NCBI GenBank assembly: GCA_015143295.1
Contig: CM026567.1
Location: 13,224,416 to 13,288,415 of the forward strand
DNA: 64,000 nt
Source: Tetracentron sinense
Lineage: Eukaryota > Streptophyta > Magnoliopsida > Trochodendrales > Trochodendraceae
Direction: 5' to 3'
Program-made: the position numbers and the translations under genes
Part shown: positions 1-9,241 of the stretch, piece by piece
How positions within the stretch are numbered: position 1 is the first letter of the stretch
Layout: each line of letters starts with the position of its first letter
Notes under the pieces: generated by a model
What the model saw: the letters and a program-made list of their open reading frames with translations, nothing else
What the model was told of the DNA's origin: nothing
Database searches by the model: none

Positions 1-390
1 GCACAACGAGTCGACACTATTCACGGTACAACGAGTTGGCACTGTTCACAGCACCACGAGTTGGCACTGTTCACAGCACCACGAGTTCGACACTCATGTT
101 TTGACAGAAATTTAGTAAGGGTGTTATGGTCTTTTGTCGGTTCACTCTTACCTTAAGAGTTTAACCCGAGCCTTTAGGGCTTCATTTCGACACTTAGAGA
201 GATTGGGAGATAAGAAGAGAAGAAAGGGCGATTCCTAAACCTAGGGTTTCCATTTTGGAGAGAAATCAAAGGGTTTTGAGACCCTGGATCACTTCCAGTC
301 TGGGTTTTCCCCAAGATCTCGGCTCAAGCGCACGTGGGCAGAAGCTACACAGTCGTTTTGGAAAGGGGATTTCTTCCTCACTTGATCAAG

Positions 391-1505
391 GTCGGTACTT
401 CTTACTACCCTCCTAGTTATAGTTCCTCTTTCCCCTTTATTTCTCTTTATTTTCCTTTATTACACGTGTTAAGAGATGGATGGTTGTGAATGACGAATGG
501 AGATGGAATGGGCGACTGGATGCCAATGGTTGTGTTGTGATGATTATAATGGGGAGGGCATTGTTCCAATAATGAATATACATGTATGATTTGAGTAAAC
601 CCATCTAGAAAAGCATGTTGTAGTGTAAATCCATAATAAACACACCATGTTTGATGAAATGCCAAGGTGAATAAAGTGAGTTGTAAATTAGGAAATGCAT
701 GCCTAATAAATTATGAATGTTGCTAGGGACTATGATAGTGTGTTTCTTGCTTTCCCTAAACGATATGAATATTACATTACTCAATCATTGATGTTATATG
801 TGTTGTGAAATTACCCAAATGTCATATTTGAATTTAAATGCAAGCATGCACACGATTCCCACGAGCACGGCATGCATGACATGATTTATCGAGGTTTTCA
901 AGAACATGGTTAGAGGTGGGACATATCCTACGATATGTTTTACCTCGCTTTTCACAAGAAGACAAGAACCAACATTCCACGAGGGGTCTCCCCTCACTCA
1001 CAAGTGCATATCATGAAGAAGGGCCTCCCTTCCCTCGCAAGTACATACATATCATGAAGAAGGGCCTCCCTTCCCTCTCAAGTGCATTGCATAAAGAAGG
1101 GTCTCCCTTCCCTCTCAAGGCATCTCTCAAGCGCATCTCACAAGGACATCTCACAAGTGTATCTCCCAAGTTACATGATCACAAGCAAGCATGCATGACA
1201 TGCATGACATGACACGTACGACACGCTCGACAAGATCAAGTAAGACAAACACGATAAGCTTTCAAGTAAGAAAAGATATTTTAAGTCAAGTCAAGTGCAC
1301 AAGATTTCAAGGGTTTTACCGGCTTTTATGAATGCAACATGATGAATTATATTGCTTTACTTTATTGTCATGATATGAATCATCCATGCTTTATATGCGT
1401 GAATTGTTTCCTGCTTTATGTATGCTATTCGTATCCTATGACTGTTGGTTAGTATTTGGTACCCGCTGAGTATTCCATGCTCAGCCGTAGTTCTTATGTC
1501 GGCAG
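391..1505 (+). other. Candidate LTR leader intron
   Basis: A 1115 base stretch begins GTCGGT after ATCAAG and ends TGTCGGCAG before GT, matching plant donor and acceptor rules. The same pair of sites occurs in all eight Tekay LTRs of the window although the sequence between differs in length and content. Removing it would discard several upstream ATGs and the hairpin repeats. Splicing is inferred; no transcript is available. Confidence 0.45.
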
Positions 1506-1615
1506 GTTTTGAGGGAGCTGCTGCTCCATTTGATGTTTGTGCTCCTGGTCCATGGGTGGAAGAGGAGTACGTTGAGGAGCCTTTGGAGGAACCTCCTGTA
1601 GAGGGTTATCAGTAG
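1496..1615 (+). CDS. Conserved short reading frame inside Tekay LTR
   Basis: A 39-residue frame starting MSAGFEG and continuing APFDVC, GPWVEEEY and EEP to a TAG. It is strongly acidic and has no membrane segment. Frames at the same LTR position exist in the other seven LTRs, including divergent ones that keep the same residues with different third bases. The ATG overlaps the candidate acceptor (ATGTCGGCAG/GT), so it would start translation only in unspliced RNA; if spliced, the frame joins exon 1, which has no ATG. Function unknown. Confidence 0.45.
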   Translation: MSAGFEGAAAPFDVCAPGPWVEEEYVEEPLEEPPVEGYQ

Positions 1616-1913
1616 GTGGTGATTAGATTCTGAGTGGATTAGCTGTGGGTGAGATGAGAGATATACCTACATGTATTTTGACGGGTCTGTCCGCACTTTC
1701 TTTGGTTACCTTTTGTATAAACTTGGATTTGCGTACGTATATACATTGAGGTTTGGTAGACTTCCGCTGTGCCATGTTAGAGTATGTTTCCGCTGTTTAT
1801 ATCCTCTATTGTATATGCTCTGTGGGTTTTGCAGGTTAGTTGTCAAGCAAGTCATGATTAGTCGTCCAAAGTTCACTCTAACTCCTAGGGTGGGTTTTGG
1901 GTCGCGACAGAAG

Positions 1914-1925
1914 TGGTATCAGAGC
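1914..1925 (+). other. Primer binding site (initiator Met tRNA)
   Basis: TGGTATCAGAGC, complementary to the 3' end of plant initiator methionine tRNA, four bases after the LTR end. This is where minus-strand DNA synthesis would start. Confidence 0.95.
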
Positions 1926-2269
1926 TTAGGCTTTAGGTCTCTAGGGGCACTCAGAATCTTATACCACGGCTTGACAAGAGCATATGTCAGGAAACAAGTT
2001 AGGAAGAAAGTAAGTCGGAAGAGAGTCTTAATCCAAGTGTAAGACTAAACTTTAGTCTTAGTCAAAATGGTTGTTTCAGCCAAGTACGAGTCCTAGGTGC
2101 GCTAGAACACTAAAGTATAAGTATAATGTGATGAATGTTCTGATGATTTGATGTGATGTATATTAGTATTATACAACTAATACAAATTGAATTATTGCGA
2201 AATAACATTGAAATAAACTGTGGTTTCAAGTTAGACTCAGGTGGTGCTATTGTTCTCAGGACTTTAGTC
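1926..2269 (+). other. Untranslated leader between primer site and gag
   Basis: About 340 AT-rich bases without a recognisable domain. A frame stays open upstream of the chosen gag ATG from 2153, but only the sequence after 2270 looks like Tekay gag. Confidence 0.6.
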
Positions 2270-3206
2270 ATGAGGCGGGGCACACGGGGTCGCGGGCCAC
2301 ACACCAGAGCTTCATCTTCTTCCAGAGATGAGGATGAGCAGCCGGACCTCTCTCAGGTCTTAGGCTCTATTGCTGAGACACTCGCCATACTGGCGGCTCG
2401 GCAAGCTATACCATCGTCAGCATCACCTACTCCACCGCCCGTAGCTCCAGTACATCGTACAGCTGGAGTTGAGGCATTCAGGAGATTGAGGCCTCCACCA
2501 TTCCATGGGAGTGTGGACCCTCTTGTTGCGGAGGCATGGATCCTCCAGATAGAGAATATTTTTGCGGTCCTCTCGCCTACAGAGGAGGATAGAGTAGCAT
2601 GGGCAGTCTTCATGCTAGAAGGTGAAACCCACCACTGGTGGTTGTCCGCATTGAGGACGAGAGATTTGACCATGCAGGGTCTACCTTGAGCTTGGGAGGA
2701 GTTCAAGGATACTTTTTACAAGAAGTATTTTCCGATTGGAGCACGGGAAAAGAAAGAGAGAGAATTCATCAACCTTGAGCAAGGTTCGATGTCTTATGCG
2801 TCTCCAGCTCCACGACAGTATGTGCCTCAGGCACCGCGACCTCAGGCTCTTCCGGCCCCACGGCCTGTTGCACCTCAGACGATGAGGTATGCTCCACCTC
2901 CGGCCCCTTTGACTTATACACACGAGGTCTGCACTTCATGCGGCCGAAGGCACCCGGCAGGAGATTGCCGAAGGGCATCGGGTGGATGCTTTCATTGTGG
3001 TCGCCAGGGCCATATGATCAGGGATTGCCCAAGTCGGCATTTACCAGGCTAGTCTCAAGGGATTAGGCCCTCAGCAAGCCCAGCAGGATCATACCAGGCG
3101 TCATCTCAGACTACCTGGTCTACGCCTCAGTCTCGCCAGGCAAACCAAGGGCGAGTTTTTGCCTTGACAGAGGGTGATGCACTTGCATCTGACGATGTAG
3201 TGCACG
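2270..3206 (+). pseudogene. gag: Tekay gag, internally deleted and stopped
   Basis: Capsid-type protein of the element. The start at 2270 gives MRRGTRGRGP, the usual basic Tekay gag start; an upstream ATG at 2153 is less likely. Seen in order: the retrotransposon-gag helices (FRRLRPPPFHG, EAWILQIENIF, WWLSALRTR), then FYKKYFP and REFINLEQGSM, then a proline-rich linker, then two zinc knuckles (CTSCGRRHPAGDC and CFHCGRQGHMIRDC). The roughly 130 residues normally found between EQGSM and the linker are missing. In-frame stops are TGA at 2687 and TAG at 3050, both explained by C to T changes (CGA, CAG). The frame continues unbroken into the candidate gag-pol intron. Confidence 0.85.
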
Positions 3207-3354
3207 GTACGCAGTTGTAGCTCAGTTAATTATCCGTGAATTGAACTGTTAAGTATTAATTGATTGTGTATGTACTTGGCATGTTAGATATGTATATGTA
3301 CCTACATGTATACACCGTTGATGCATGGATTAACTCCGCTAGCTAAAATTTCAG
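3207..3354 (+). other. Intron-like GT-AG insertion in gag-pol
   Basis: 148 bases starting GTACGC and ending ATTTCAG interrupt the gag-pol frame exactly where chromoviruses have the conserved run before the protease. The upstream frame reads DDVVH plus one base, the downstream frame [17 protein letters not shown]. Joining 3206 to 3355 gives an in-frame HGTLLVN with no base lost or gained. The stretch is AT-rich, has stops in the gag frame, and has a possible branch site (TTAACT) near 3330. It could be a true intron of the element or a chance insertion. Confidence 0.55.
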
Positions 3355-4398
3355 GAACCCTACTAGTCAATGAGTGTTTGGCTCGAGTGTTGATTGATAC
3401 CGGGTCTACTCATTCGTTTGTCTCGCCGAGTTTTTCAGAAGGCTTTTCTGTAGAGCCAAGTCAGCTAGAACTGGAGTTAGCCATTTCGACTCCTCTCGGC
3501 AAAACAGTATTGGCAGATAAAGTGTATAGAAATAGTGTGGTCCAAGTTGGAAGCCACGAGTTGGCGGTTGATCTCATCGTCCTGGGATTTCAAGACTTTG
3601 ATGTTATATTGGGAATGGATTGGTTAGCAGCACATCATGGGCATGTAGCTTGCTTTGAGAAAATGGTACTCTTCAAGCCAGTAGAAGGAAAACCATTCCA
3701 CTTTCGCGGGTTGAGAAGTAGATCTATTGCTAGTTTTGCGGCGTTGAGCTTAGCTAACCCCGAGGCAAAGGACTCATCGACTATTCCGGTTGTGAGTGAG
3801 TTCCTGGATGTATTTCCAGAGGAGTTGCCAGGATTGCCTCCAGACAGGGAGATTGAGTTTGTGATCGAGCTTGCACCAGGCACAGCTCCTATTTTCAGGG
3901 CTCCATATAGAATGGCCCCTATTGAACTCAAAGAGTTGAAGACTCAGTTGGAGGAATTGCAAGGCCTTGGTTTCATTCGACCAAGTATCTCACCGTGGGG
4001 TGCCCCGGTGTTGTTTGTTAAGAAGAAAGATGGCTCGATGCGGATGTGCATCGATTACAGACAATTGAACAAAGTCACCATAAAGAATAGGTATCCCTTG
4101 CCTAGGATTGATGACTTGTTCGATCAGTTGAAGGGAGCAAGATTTTTCTCGAAGATAGATCTTCGATCGGGTTATCACCAGTTGAAGATTAGGGTGGAAG
4201 ATGTTCCCAAAACTGCTTTCAGGACTCGGTATGGGCATTACGAGTTCTTGGTGATGCCTTTTGGACTCACGAACGCACCGGCAGCCTTTATGGATTTGAT
4301 GAACCGGGTGTTCCGGCCATACCTTGATAGGTGCGTGATTGTATTTGTTGATGACATTTTGGTCTATTCCCAAACACAGGAAGACCACACCGCGACCT
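3355..4398 (+). pseudogene. pol: pol part 1: aspartic protease and RT fingers/palm
   Basis: Open frame (an ATG at 3306 lies in the intron-like stretch). Protease active site DTGSTHSF has its Asp codon at 3396. RT follows: [20 protein letters not shown], then [20 protein letters not shown], then [25 protein letters not shown] and the catalytic FVDDILVYS box at 4344-4370. The frame breaks near 4390, where HT-ATYALLW should read on as an alpha helix leading to [12 protein letters not shown] in another frame, so a one-base indel lies at about 4388-4400. Confidence 0.9.
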
Positions 4399-5016
4399 AT
4401 GCCTTGCTTTGGAAATGCTAAGAGAGCACAAGCTATACGCCAAACTTAGCAAGTGGGAGTTTTGGTTGGAAGAGGTGGCATTCCTAGGCCACGTTGTTTC
4501 CGCGGAAGGCATATCGGTAGATCCAAAGAAGATAGAGGCTGTTATGAGTTGGGCAAGGCCCAAGAGTGTCACAGAGATACGTAGTTTTCTTGGGTTGGCA
4601 GGCTACTACAGGAGATTCGTAGAGGGTTTCTCTAGCCTTGCAGCACCGCTCACTTACCTGACAAGGAAGAACGCAAAGTTTGTATGGAGTGATAAGTGCG
4701 AGATCAGTTTCACGGAACTGAAGAAGAGGCTTACTACGGCCCCTGTCCTTACTGTGCCATCTGGACCTTATGGGTATGAGGTGTATAGTGATGCCTCACA
4801 TGTTGGACTGGGGTGTGTACTCATGCAGCACAAGAAAGTCATTGCCTATGCATCGAGGCAATTGAAGGAGCATGAGAAGAATTATCCCACGCACGACTTG
4901 GAGCTTGCGGCGGTCGTGTTTGCACTTAAGATTTGGCGTCATTACCTTTATGGGATGGAGTTCTATGTGTTTACCGATCACAAGAGTCTCAAGTATCTCT
5001 TTTCCCAAAAGGAGCT
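4399..5016 (+). pseudogene. pol: pol part 2: RT thumb and RNase H
   Basis: Continues in a new frame with [20 protein letters not shown], the thumb motif [17 protein letters not shown], then RNase H with [31 protein letters not shown] and [11 protein letters not shown]. Near 5015 SQKEL-I-stop should read [16 protein letters not shown]; a one-base deletion moves the frame. RNase H would degrade the RNA strand during reverse transcription. Confidence 0.9.
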
Positions 5017-5675
5017 AATCTAAGGCAACGGCATTGGATGGAATTTTTGAAAGACTATGATTGTACCATTCAATACCACCCGGGTAAGGCAAATGTAGTG
5101 GCTGTTGCTTTGAGTAGAAGACCTCAGGGGTTGTTAGCACACATGTTGGTTCAAGAATGGAAGCTACTAGAAGATTTGGCAAATCTGGACATCAGTGTGA
5201 ATAACTCTGTCCGTGGTCCTACCTTGGCAAATGTTACGGTTCGGCCGTACATTATAGATTTGATCCAAGAATACCAAGCCACGGATGTTGAATTGTTGGC
5301 TTATCGGGACAAGGAAGTTGCTAAGGGTAGTGAGGACTTCTCTCTCACTAGTCGGGGTGCTATCACATTCAAGGGAAGGCTGTGCGTCCCAGCCAATGCA
5401 GATCTTCGAAGAGAGATTTTGGATGAAGCACACCGTTCGAAGTACACAGTGCATCCAGGGGGTACAAAGATGTACCGGAACCTCAAGAGTCACTTTTGGT
5501 GGCGGAATATGAAGAGGGAGGTTGCGGAATATGTAGCGCGATGCTTGGTGTGTCAACAGGTAAAAGCAGAACACATGCGGCCCGCCGGTCTATTGCATTC
5601 TCTTCCTATTCCCGAGTGGAAATGGGAGAACATATCCATGGATTTCATAGTTGGCTTGCCAAAGACGACAAGGGG
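5017..5675 (+). pseudogene. pol: pol part 3: RNase H end and integrase zinc finger
   Basis: Frame with [30 protein letters not shown] (usually ADALSR), then the integrase N-terminal HHCC finger: HRSKYTVHPGGTKMY, KREVAEYVARCLVCQQVK. The core starts with WENISMDFIVGLP, carrying the first catalytic Asp. The frame is lost at about 5675-5683 (RGCDMGSSG instead of DAIWVVVDRLTKS), consistent with a one-base insertion in AAGGGGATGCG. Confidence 0.88.
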
Positions 5676-6140
5676 ATGCGATATGGGTAGTAGTGGATCG
5701 TTTGACGAAGTCCGCTCACTTCTTACCCTACCGTACTACCTTTAACTCTAGTCAGTTGGCTGCACTATACATCAAGGATGTAGTTAGACTGCATGGGGTG
5801 CCAGTCAGTATTGTGTCAGATCGGGATCCAAGATTGACATCACGATTCTGGAAAAGCTTCCAGGAGGCTATGGGTTCCCGACTTGATTTCAGCACCGCTT
5901 TTCATCCACAGACGGATAGACAAACCGAGAGAGTGAACCAAGTCATTGAAGACATGCTTTGAGCTTGTATGTTGGATTTCAGAGGCAGTTGGGAAGAGCA
6001 TTTGCCTTTGGTTGAATTTGCCTATAATAACAGCTATCAGGCAAGCATCCAAATGGCACCATTCGAGGCCTTGTATGGGTGAAGTTGTAGGTCTCCTCTC
6101 TATTAGGACGAGGTAGGAGAAAGGAAAGTACTTGGTCCAG
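5676..6140 (+). pseudogene. pol: pol part 4: integrase catalytic core with three stops
   Basis: DAIWVVVDRLTKSAHFLPYR, then SDRDPRLTSRFW (second Asp) and FHPQTDRQTERVNQ (Glu), so the D,D-35-E triad is present. Stops: TGA at 5960 (canonical Arg in MLRAC), TGA at 6079 (Arg in YGRRCRSPLY) and TAG at about 6103-6105 (Trp of LYWDEVGE). The two TGA codons fit C to T in a CGA codon. The same Trp codon is also TAG in the second Tekay element (26502-27303). Confidence 0.88.
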
Positions 6141-6673
6141 AGTTGATTGAGCAAACTGCAAACACAGTTAAGATCATCCGGGATCGATTGAAAGCCGCTC
6201 AAGATCGCCAGAAAAGTTATGCGGACACCCGCCGCAGGGACTTGGAATTTCAGGTAGGGGATCAAGTTTTTGTGAAAGTATCCCCTAGCAAAGGGATCAT
6301 GAGATTTGGAAAGCGAGACAAGCTCAGTCCTCGGTATGTTGAGCCTTTTGAGATTATCACACGGGTTGGTGAAGTTGCTTATCGTGTAGCTCTTCCACCT
6401 CACATGGCCGTAGTTCACAACGTCTTCCATGTGTCTATGCTTCGGAAGTACATTGCGGATCCTTCGCATGTCATAGACTTGGAACCGTTGGAAATTCAAG
6501 AGGATCTCACCTTGATTGAAAAGCCGGTTCAGATTTTGGATCGAAGAAATCAGGTGCTTCGCAACAAGACAATCCCTTTGGTTCTTGTGCAATGGCAACA
6601 CCATGCTCGGGAAGAAGCTACATGGGAGCGTGAAGCCGAAGTCAAAGCAAAGTACCCAGAATTAATTGAATGA
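6141..6673 (+). pseudogene. pol: pol part 5: integrase C-terminus and chromodomain-like tail
   Basis: Begins LIEQTANTVKIIRDRLK, then the GPY/F-type block (DLEFQVGDQVFVKVSP, KLSPRYVEPFEII, YRVALPPHMAVVHNVFHVSML) and a chromodomain-like tail (PVQILDRRNQVLRNK, VLVQWQHHAREEATWE) with stop TGA at 6671. In chromoviruses this tail targets insertion to heterochromatin. The open frame here has no defect of its own; GPF is mutated to EPF. Confidence 0.9.
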
Positions 6674-6760
6674 GTTTTGTATTGGTTTGGTGTATGACTT
6701 GTAATTCTGTTTTGATTTATAATGTAAGTATCGTCTGAATTTCGAGGACGAAATTTTTGT

Positions 6761-6773
6761 AAGGGGGGGAGGA
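6761..6773 (+). other. Polypurine tract
   Basis: AAGGGGGGGAGGA directly before the 3' LTR; it primes plus-strand synthesis. Confidence 0.93.
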
Positions 6774-6984
6774 TGTAGAGCCCCGGACCTTTTCACATTT
6801 AATGCATGGCACTTTCGTTGCCATTTTGCCTTTAAAGAGGTATAATTAATAAATAAGTAAGAAATTGGAAATTCTGAAATGTCAGAAATGTTCCTTTTTG
6901 AAGTACGAACCCAACGCAAGTTGAATCGTCAAAATCGGACGAACGAGTCAAAAGATATGGCCAAAACAGTCTGAACCTGTAGGC

Positions 6985-7412
6985 AAAACGTAGCTCGGTT
7001 ATGCGCTAAGGACGTAGCTCGGAAGGCGCTAAGGGCGTACTCTGATAACGTATTCGTTGTGATCCGTCGCGCAGCAGATAACGTACGTTGTACAACAGAC
7101 AACGTGTACGTTGTATAGCACAACGGGCACGTTGTACATAAGACAACGGACTACGAGCTCAGCACTGTGCACGACATGACGTGACAACGGGCTCGGCACC
7201 CTTCACAACGGACAACGAGTTGGCACTATTCATGGCACAACGTGTTCAACACTATTCATGGCACAACGAGTTGGCACTATTCACGGCACAACGAGTTGGC
7301 ACTATTCACAGCACAACGAGTCGACACTATTCACGGTACAACGAGTTGGCACTGTTCACAGCACCACGAGTTGGCACTGTTCACAGCTCCACGAGTTCAA
7401 CACTCGTGTTTT
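6985..7412 (+). repeat. LTR cassette 1, GGCACTATTC type
   Basis: Between the conserved words GGCCAAAACAGTC and CAGAAATTTAGTAAGG lie degenerate ACAACG/ACGTTGT units followed by about eight copies of a 22-26 base unit (CACGAGTTGGCACTATTCA and variants). Five other Tekay LTRs carry an unrelated CGATCG array at this place. Confidence 0.85.
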
Positions 7413-7720
7413 GACAGAAATTTAGTAAGGGTGTTATGGTCTTTTGTCGGTTCACTCTTACCTTAAGAGTTTAACCCGAGCCTTTAGGGCTTCATTTCGA
7501 CACTTAGAGAGATTGGGAGATAAGAAGAGAAGAAAGGGCGATTCCTAAACCTAGGGTTTCCATTTTGGAGAGAAATCAAAGGGTTTTGAGACCCTAGATC
7601 ACTTCCAGTCCGGGTTTTCTCCAAGATCTCGGCTCAAGCGCACGTGGAGAGCGTTCTCCAAGCTAGGGCAGAAGCTACACAGTCGTTTTGGAAAGGGGAT
7701 TTCTTCCTCACTTGATCTAG

Positions 7721-8835
7721 GTCGGTACTTCTTACTACCCTCCTAGTTATAGTTCCTCTTTCCCCTTTATTTCTCTTTATTTTCCTTTATTACACGTGTT
7801 AAGAGATGGATGGTTGTGAATGGCGAATGGAGATGGAATGGGCGACTGGATGCCAATGGTTGTGTTGTGATGATTATAATGGGGAGGGCATTGTTCCAAT
7901 AATGAATATACATGTATGATTTGAGTAAACCCATCTAGAAAAGCATGTTGTAGTGTAAATCCATAATGAACACACCATGTTTGATGAAATGCCAAGGTGA
8001 ATAAAGTGAGTTGTAAATTAGGAAATGCATGCCTAATAAATTATGAATGTTGCTAGGGACTATGATAGTGTGTTTCTTGCTTTCCCTAAACGATATAAAT
8101 ATTACATTACTCAATCATTGATGTTATATGTGTTGTGAAATTACCCAAATGTCATATTTGAATTTAAATGCAAGTATGCACACGATTCCCACAAGCACGG
8201 CATGCATGACATGATTTATCGAGGTTTTCAAGAACATGGTTAGAGGTGGGACATATCCTACGATATGTTTTACCTCGCTTTTCACAAGAAGACAAGAACC
8301 AACATTCCACGAGGGGTCTCCCCTCACTCACAAGTGCATATCATGAAGAAGGGCCTCCCTTCCCTCGCAAGTACATACTTATCATGAAGAAGGGCCTCCC
8401 TTCCCTCTCAAGTGCATTGCATAAAGAAGGGTCTCCCTTCCCTCTCAAGGCATCTCTCAAGCACATCTCACAAGGACATCTCACAAGTGTATCTCTCAAG
8501 TTACATGATCACAAGCAAGCACGCATGACATGCATGACATGACACGTACGACACGCTCGATAAGATCAAGTAAGACAAACACGATAAGCTTTCAAGTAAG
8601 AAAAGATATTTCAAGTCAAGTCAAGTGTACAAGATTTCAAGGGTTTTACCGGCTTTTATGAATGCAACATGATGAATTATATTGCTTTACTTTATTGTCA
8701 TGATATGAATCATCCCTGCTTTATATGCGTGAATTGTTTCCTGCTTTATGTATGCTATCCGTATGCTATGACTGTTGGTTAGTATTTGGTACCCGCTGAG
8801 TATTCAATGCTCAACCGTACTTCTTATGTCGGCAG
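7721..8835 (+). other. Candidate LTR leader intron (3' LTR copy)
   Basis: 1115 bases, GTCGGT to GGCAG, the counterpart of 391-1505; the base before the donor context is changed (TCTAG instead of TCAAG). It contains cassette 2. Confidence 0.42.
8320..8452 (+). repeat. LTR cassette 2, GAAGGGTCTCCCTTC type
   Basis: Four spaced copies of a 6-bp-stem hairpin unit (GAAGGG, loop, CCCTTC; variants GAAGGGCCTCCCTTC and GGGGTCTCCCC), each followed by CTC-CAAGTGCAT-type linker. Confidence 0.85.
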
Positions 8836-8945
8836 GTTTTGAGGGAGCTGCTGCTCCATTTGATGTTTGTGCTCCTGGTCCATGGGTGGAAGAGGAGTAC
8901 GTCGAGGAGCCTTTGGAGGAACCTCCCGTAGAGGGTTATCAGTAG
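8826..8945 (+). CDS. Conserved short reading frame inside Tekay LTR
   Basis: 39 residues, the same peptide as at 1496-1615 (the differences there are silent, GTT/GTC and CCT/CCC). It lies in the 3' LTR, so in a full-length transcript it could also sit near the RNA 3' end. Confidence 0.42.
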   Translation: MSAGFEGAAAPFDVCAPGPWVEEEYVEEPLEEPPVEGYQ

Positions 8946-9241
8946 GTGGTGATTAGATTCTGAGTGGATTAGCTGTGGGTGAGATGAGAGATATACCTTC
9001 ATGTATTTTGGCGGGTCTGTCCGCAGTTTCTTCTGGTTACCTTTTGTATAAACTTGGATTTGCGTACGTATATACATAGAGGTTTGTGTAGACTTCCGCT
9101 GTGACATGTTAGAGTATGTTTCCGCTGTTTATATCCTCTATTGTATATGCTCTGTGGGTTTTGCAGGTTAGTTGTCAAGCAAGTCATGATTAGTCGTCCA
9201 AAGTTCACTCTAACTCCTAGGGTGGGTTTTGGGTCGCGACA

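Larger units (their letters stand above)
1..1909 (+). repeat. 5' LTR of the Tekay element, partial
   Basis: Matches 7311-9241 almost base for base and ends in GTCGCGACA directly before the primer site. It lacks a 20 bp stretch present in the 3' LTR near 7648. Bases 1-90 are the end of the U3 repeat cassette. It holds the candidate intron, the intronic repeat cassette (about 990-1120) and the short reading frame annotated separately. Confidence 0.93.
1..9241 (+). mobile_element. Tekay-type chromovirus (Ty3/gypsy), 5' end cut by window
   Basis: LTR-retrotransposon with internal order gag, protease, RT, RNase H, integrase and a C-terminal chromodomain-like tail, which is the Ty3/gypsy order; the tail and LTR style point to the Tekay/Del chromovirus clade. 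Window base 1 aligns with base 7311 of the 3' LTR, so about 537 bases of the 5' LTR lie outside. The two LTRs differ at roughly 1.5 percent of sites by eye plus a 20 bp indel, so insertion is fairly recent. Coding capacity is lost: I count two stops in gag, three frameshifts in pol and three stops in integrase. The base after the 3' LTR starts a possible duplication TTTCT whose partner is out of view. Confidence 0.93.
6774..9241 (+). repeat. 3' LTR of the Tekay element
   Basis: 2468 bases, TGTAGAGCCCCGG to GTCGCGACA. Order: conserved U3 start, repeat cassette 1, a weak TTAAGAG where the LTR at 18787-20767 has TTATATAGG, a purine-rich exon-1-like leader, the candidate intron with cassette 2, the hairpin GCTGAG/CTCAAC and the short reading frame, then the U5 end. 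Confidence 0.95.

Noticed and set aside
2353-2706. 117-codon frame on -
   Set aside because: Antisense shadow of gag.
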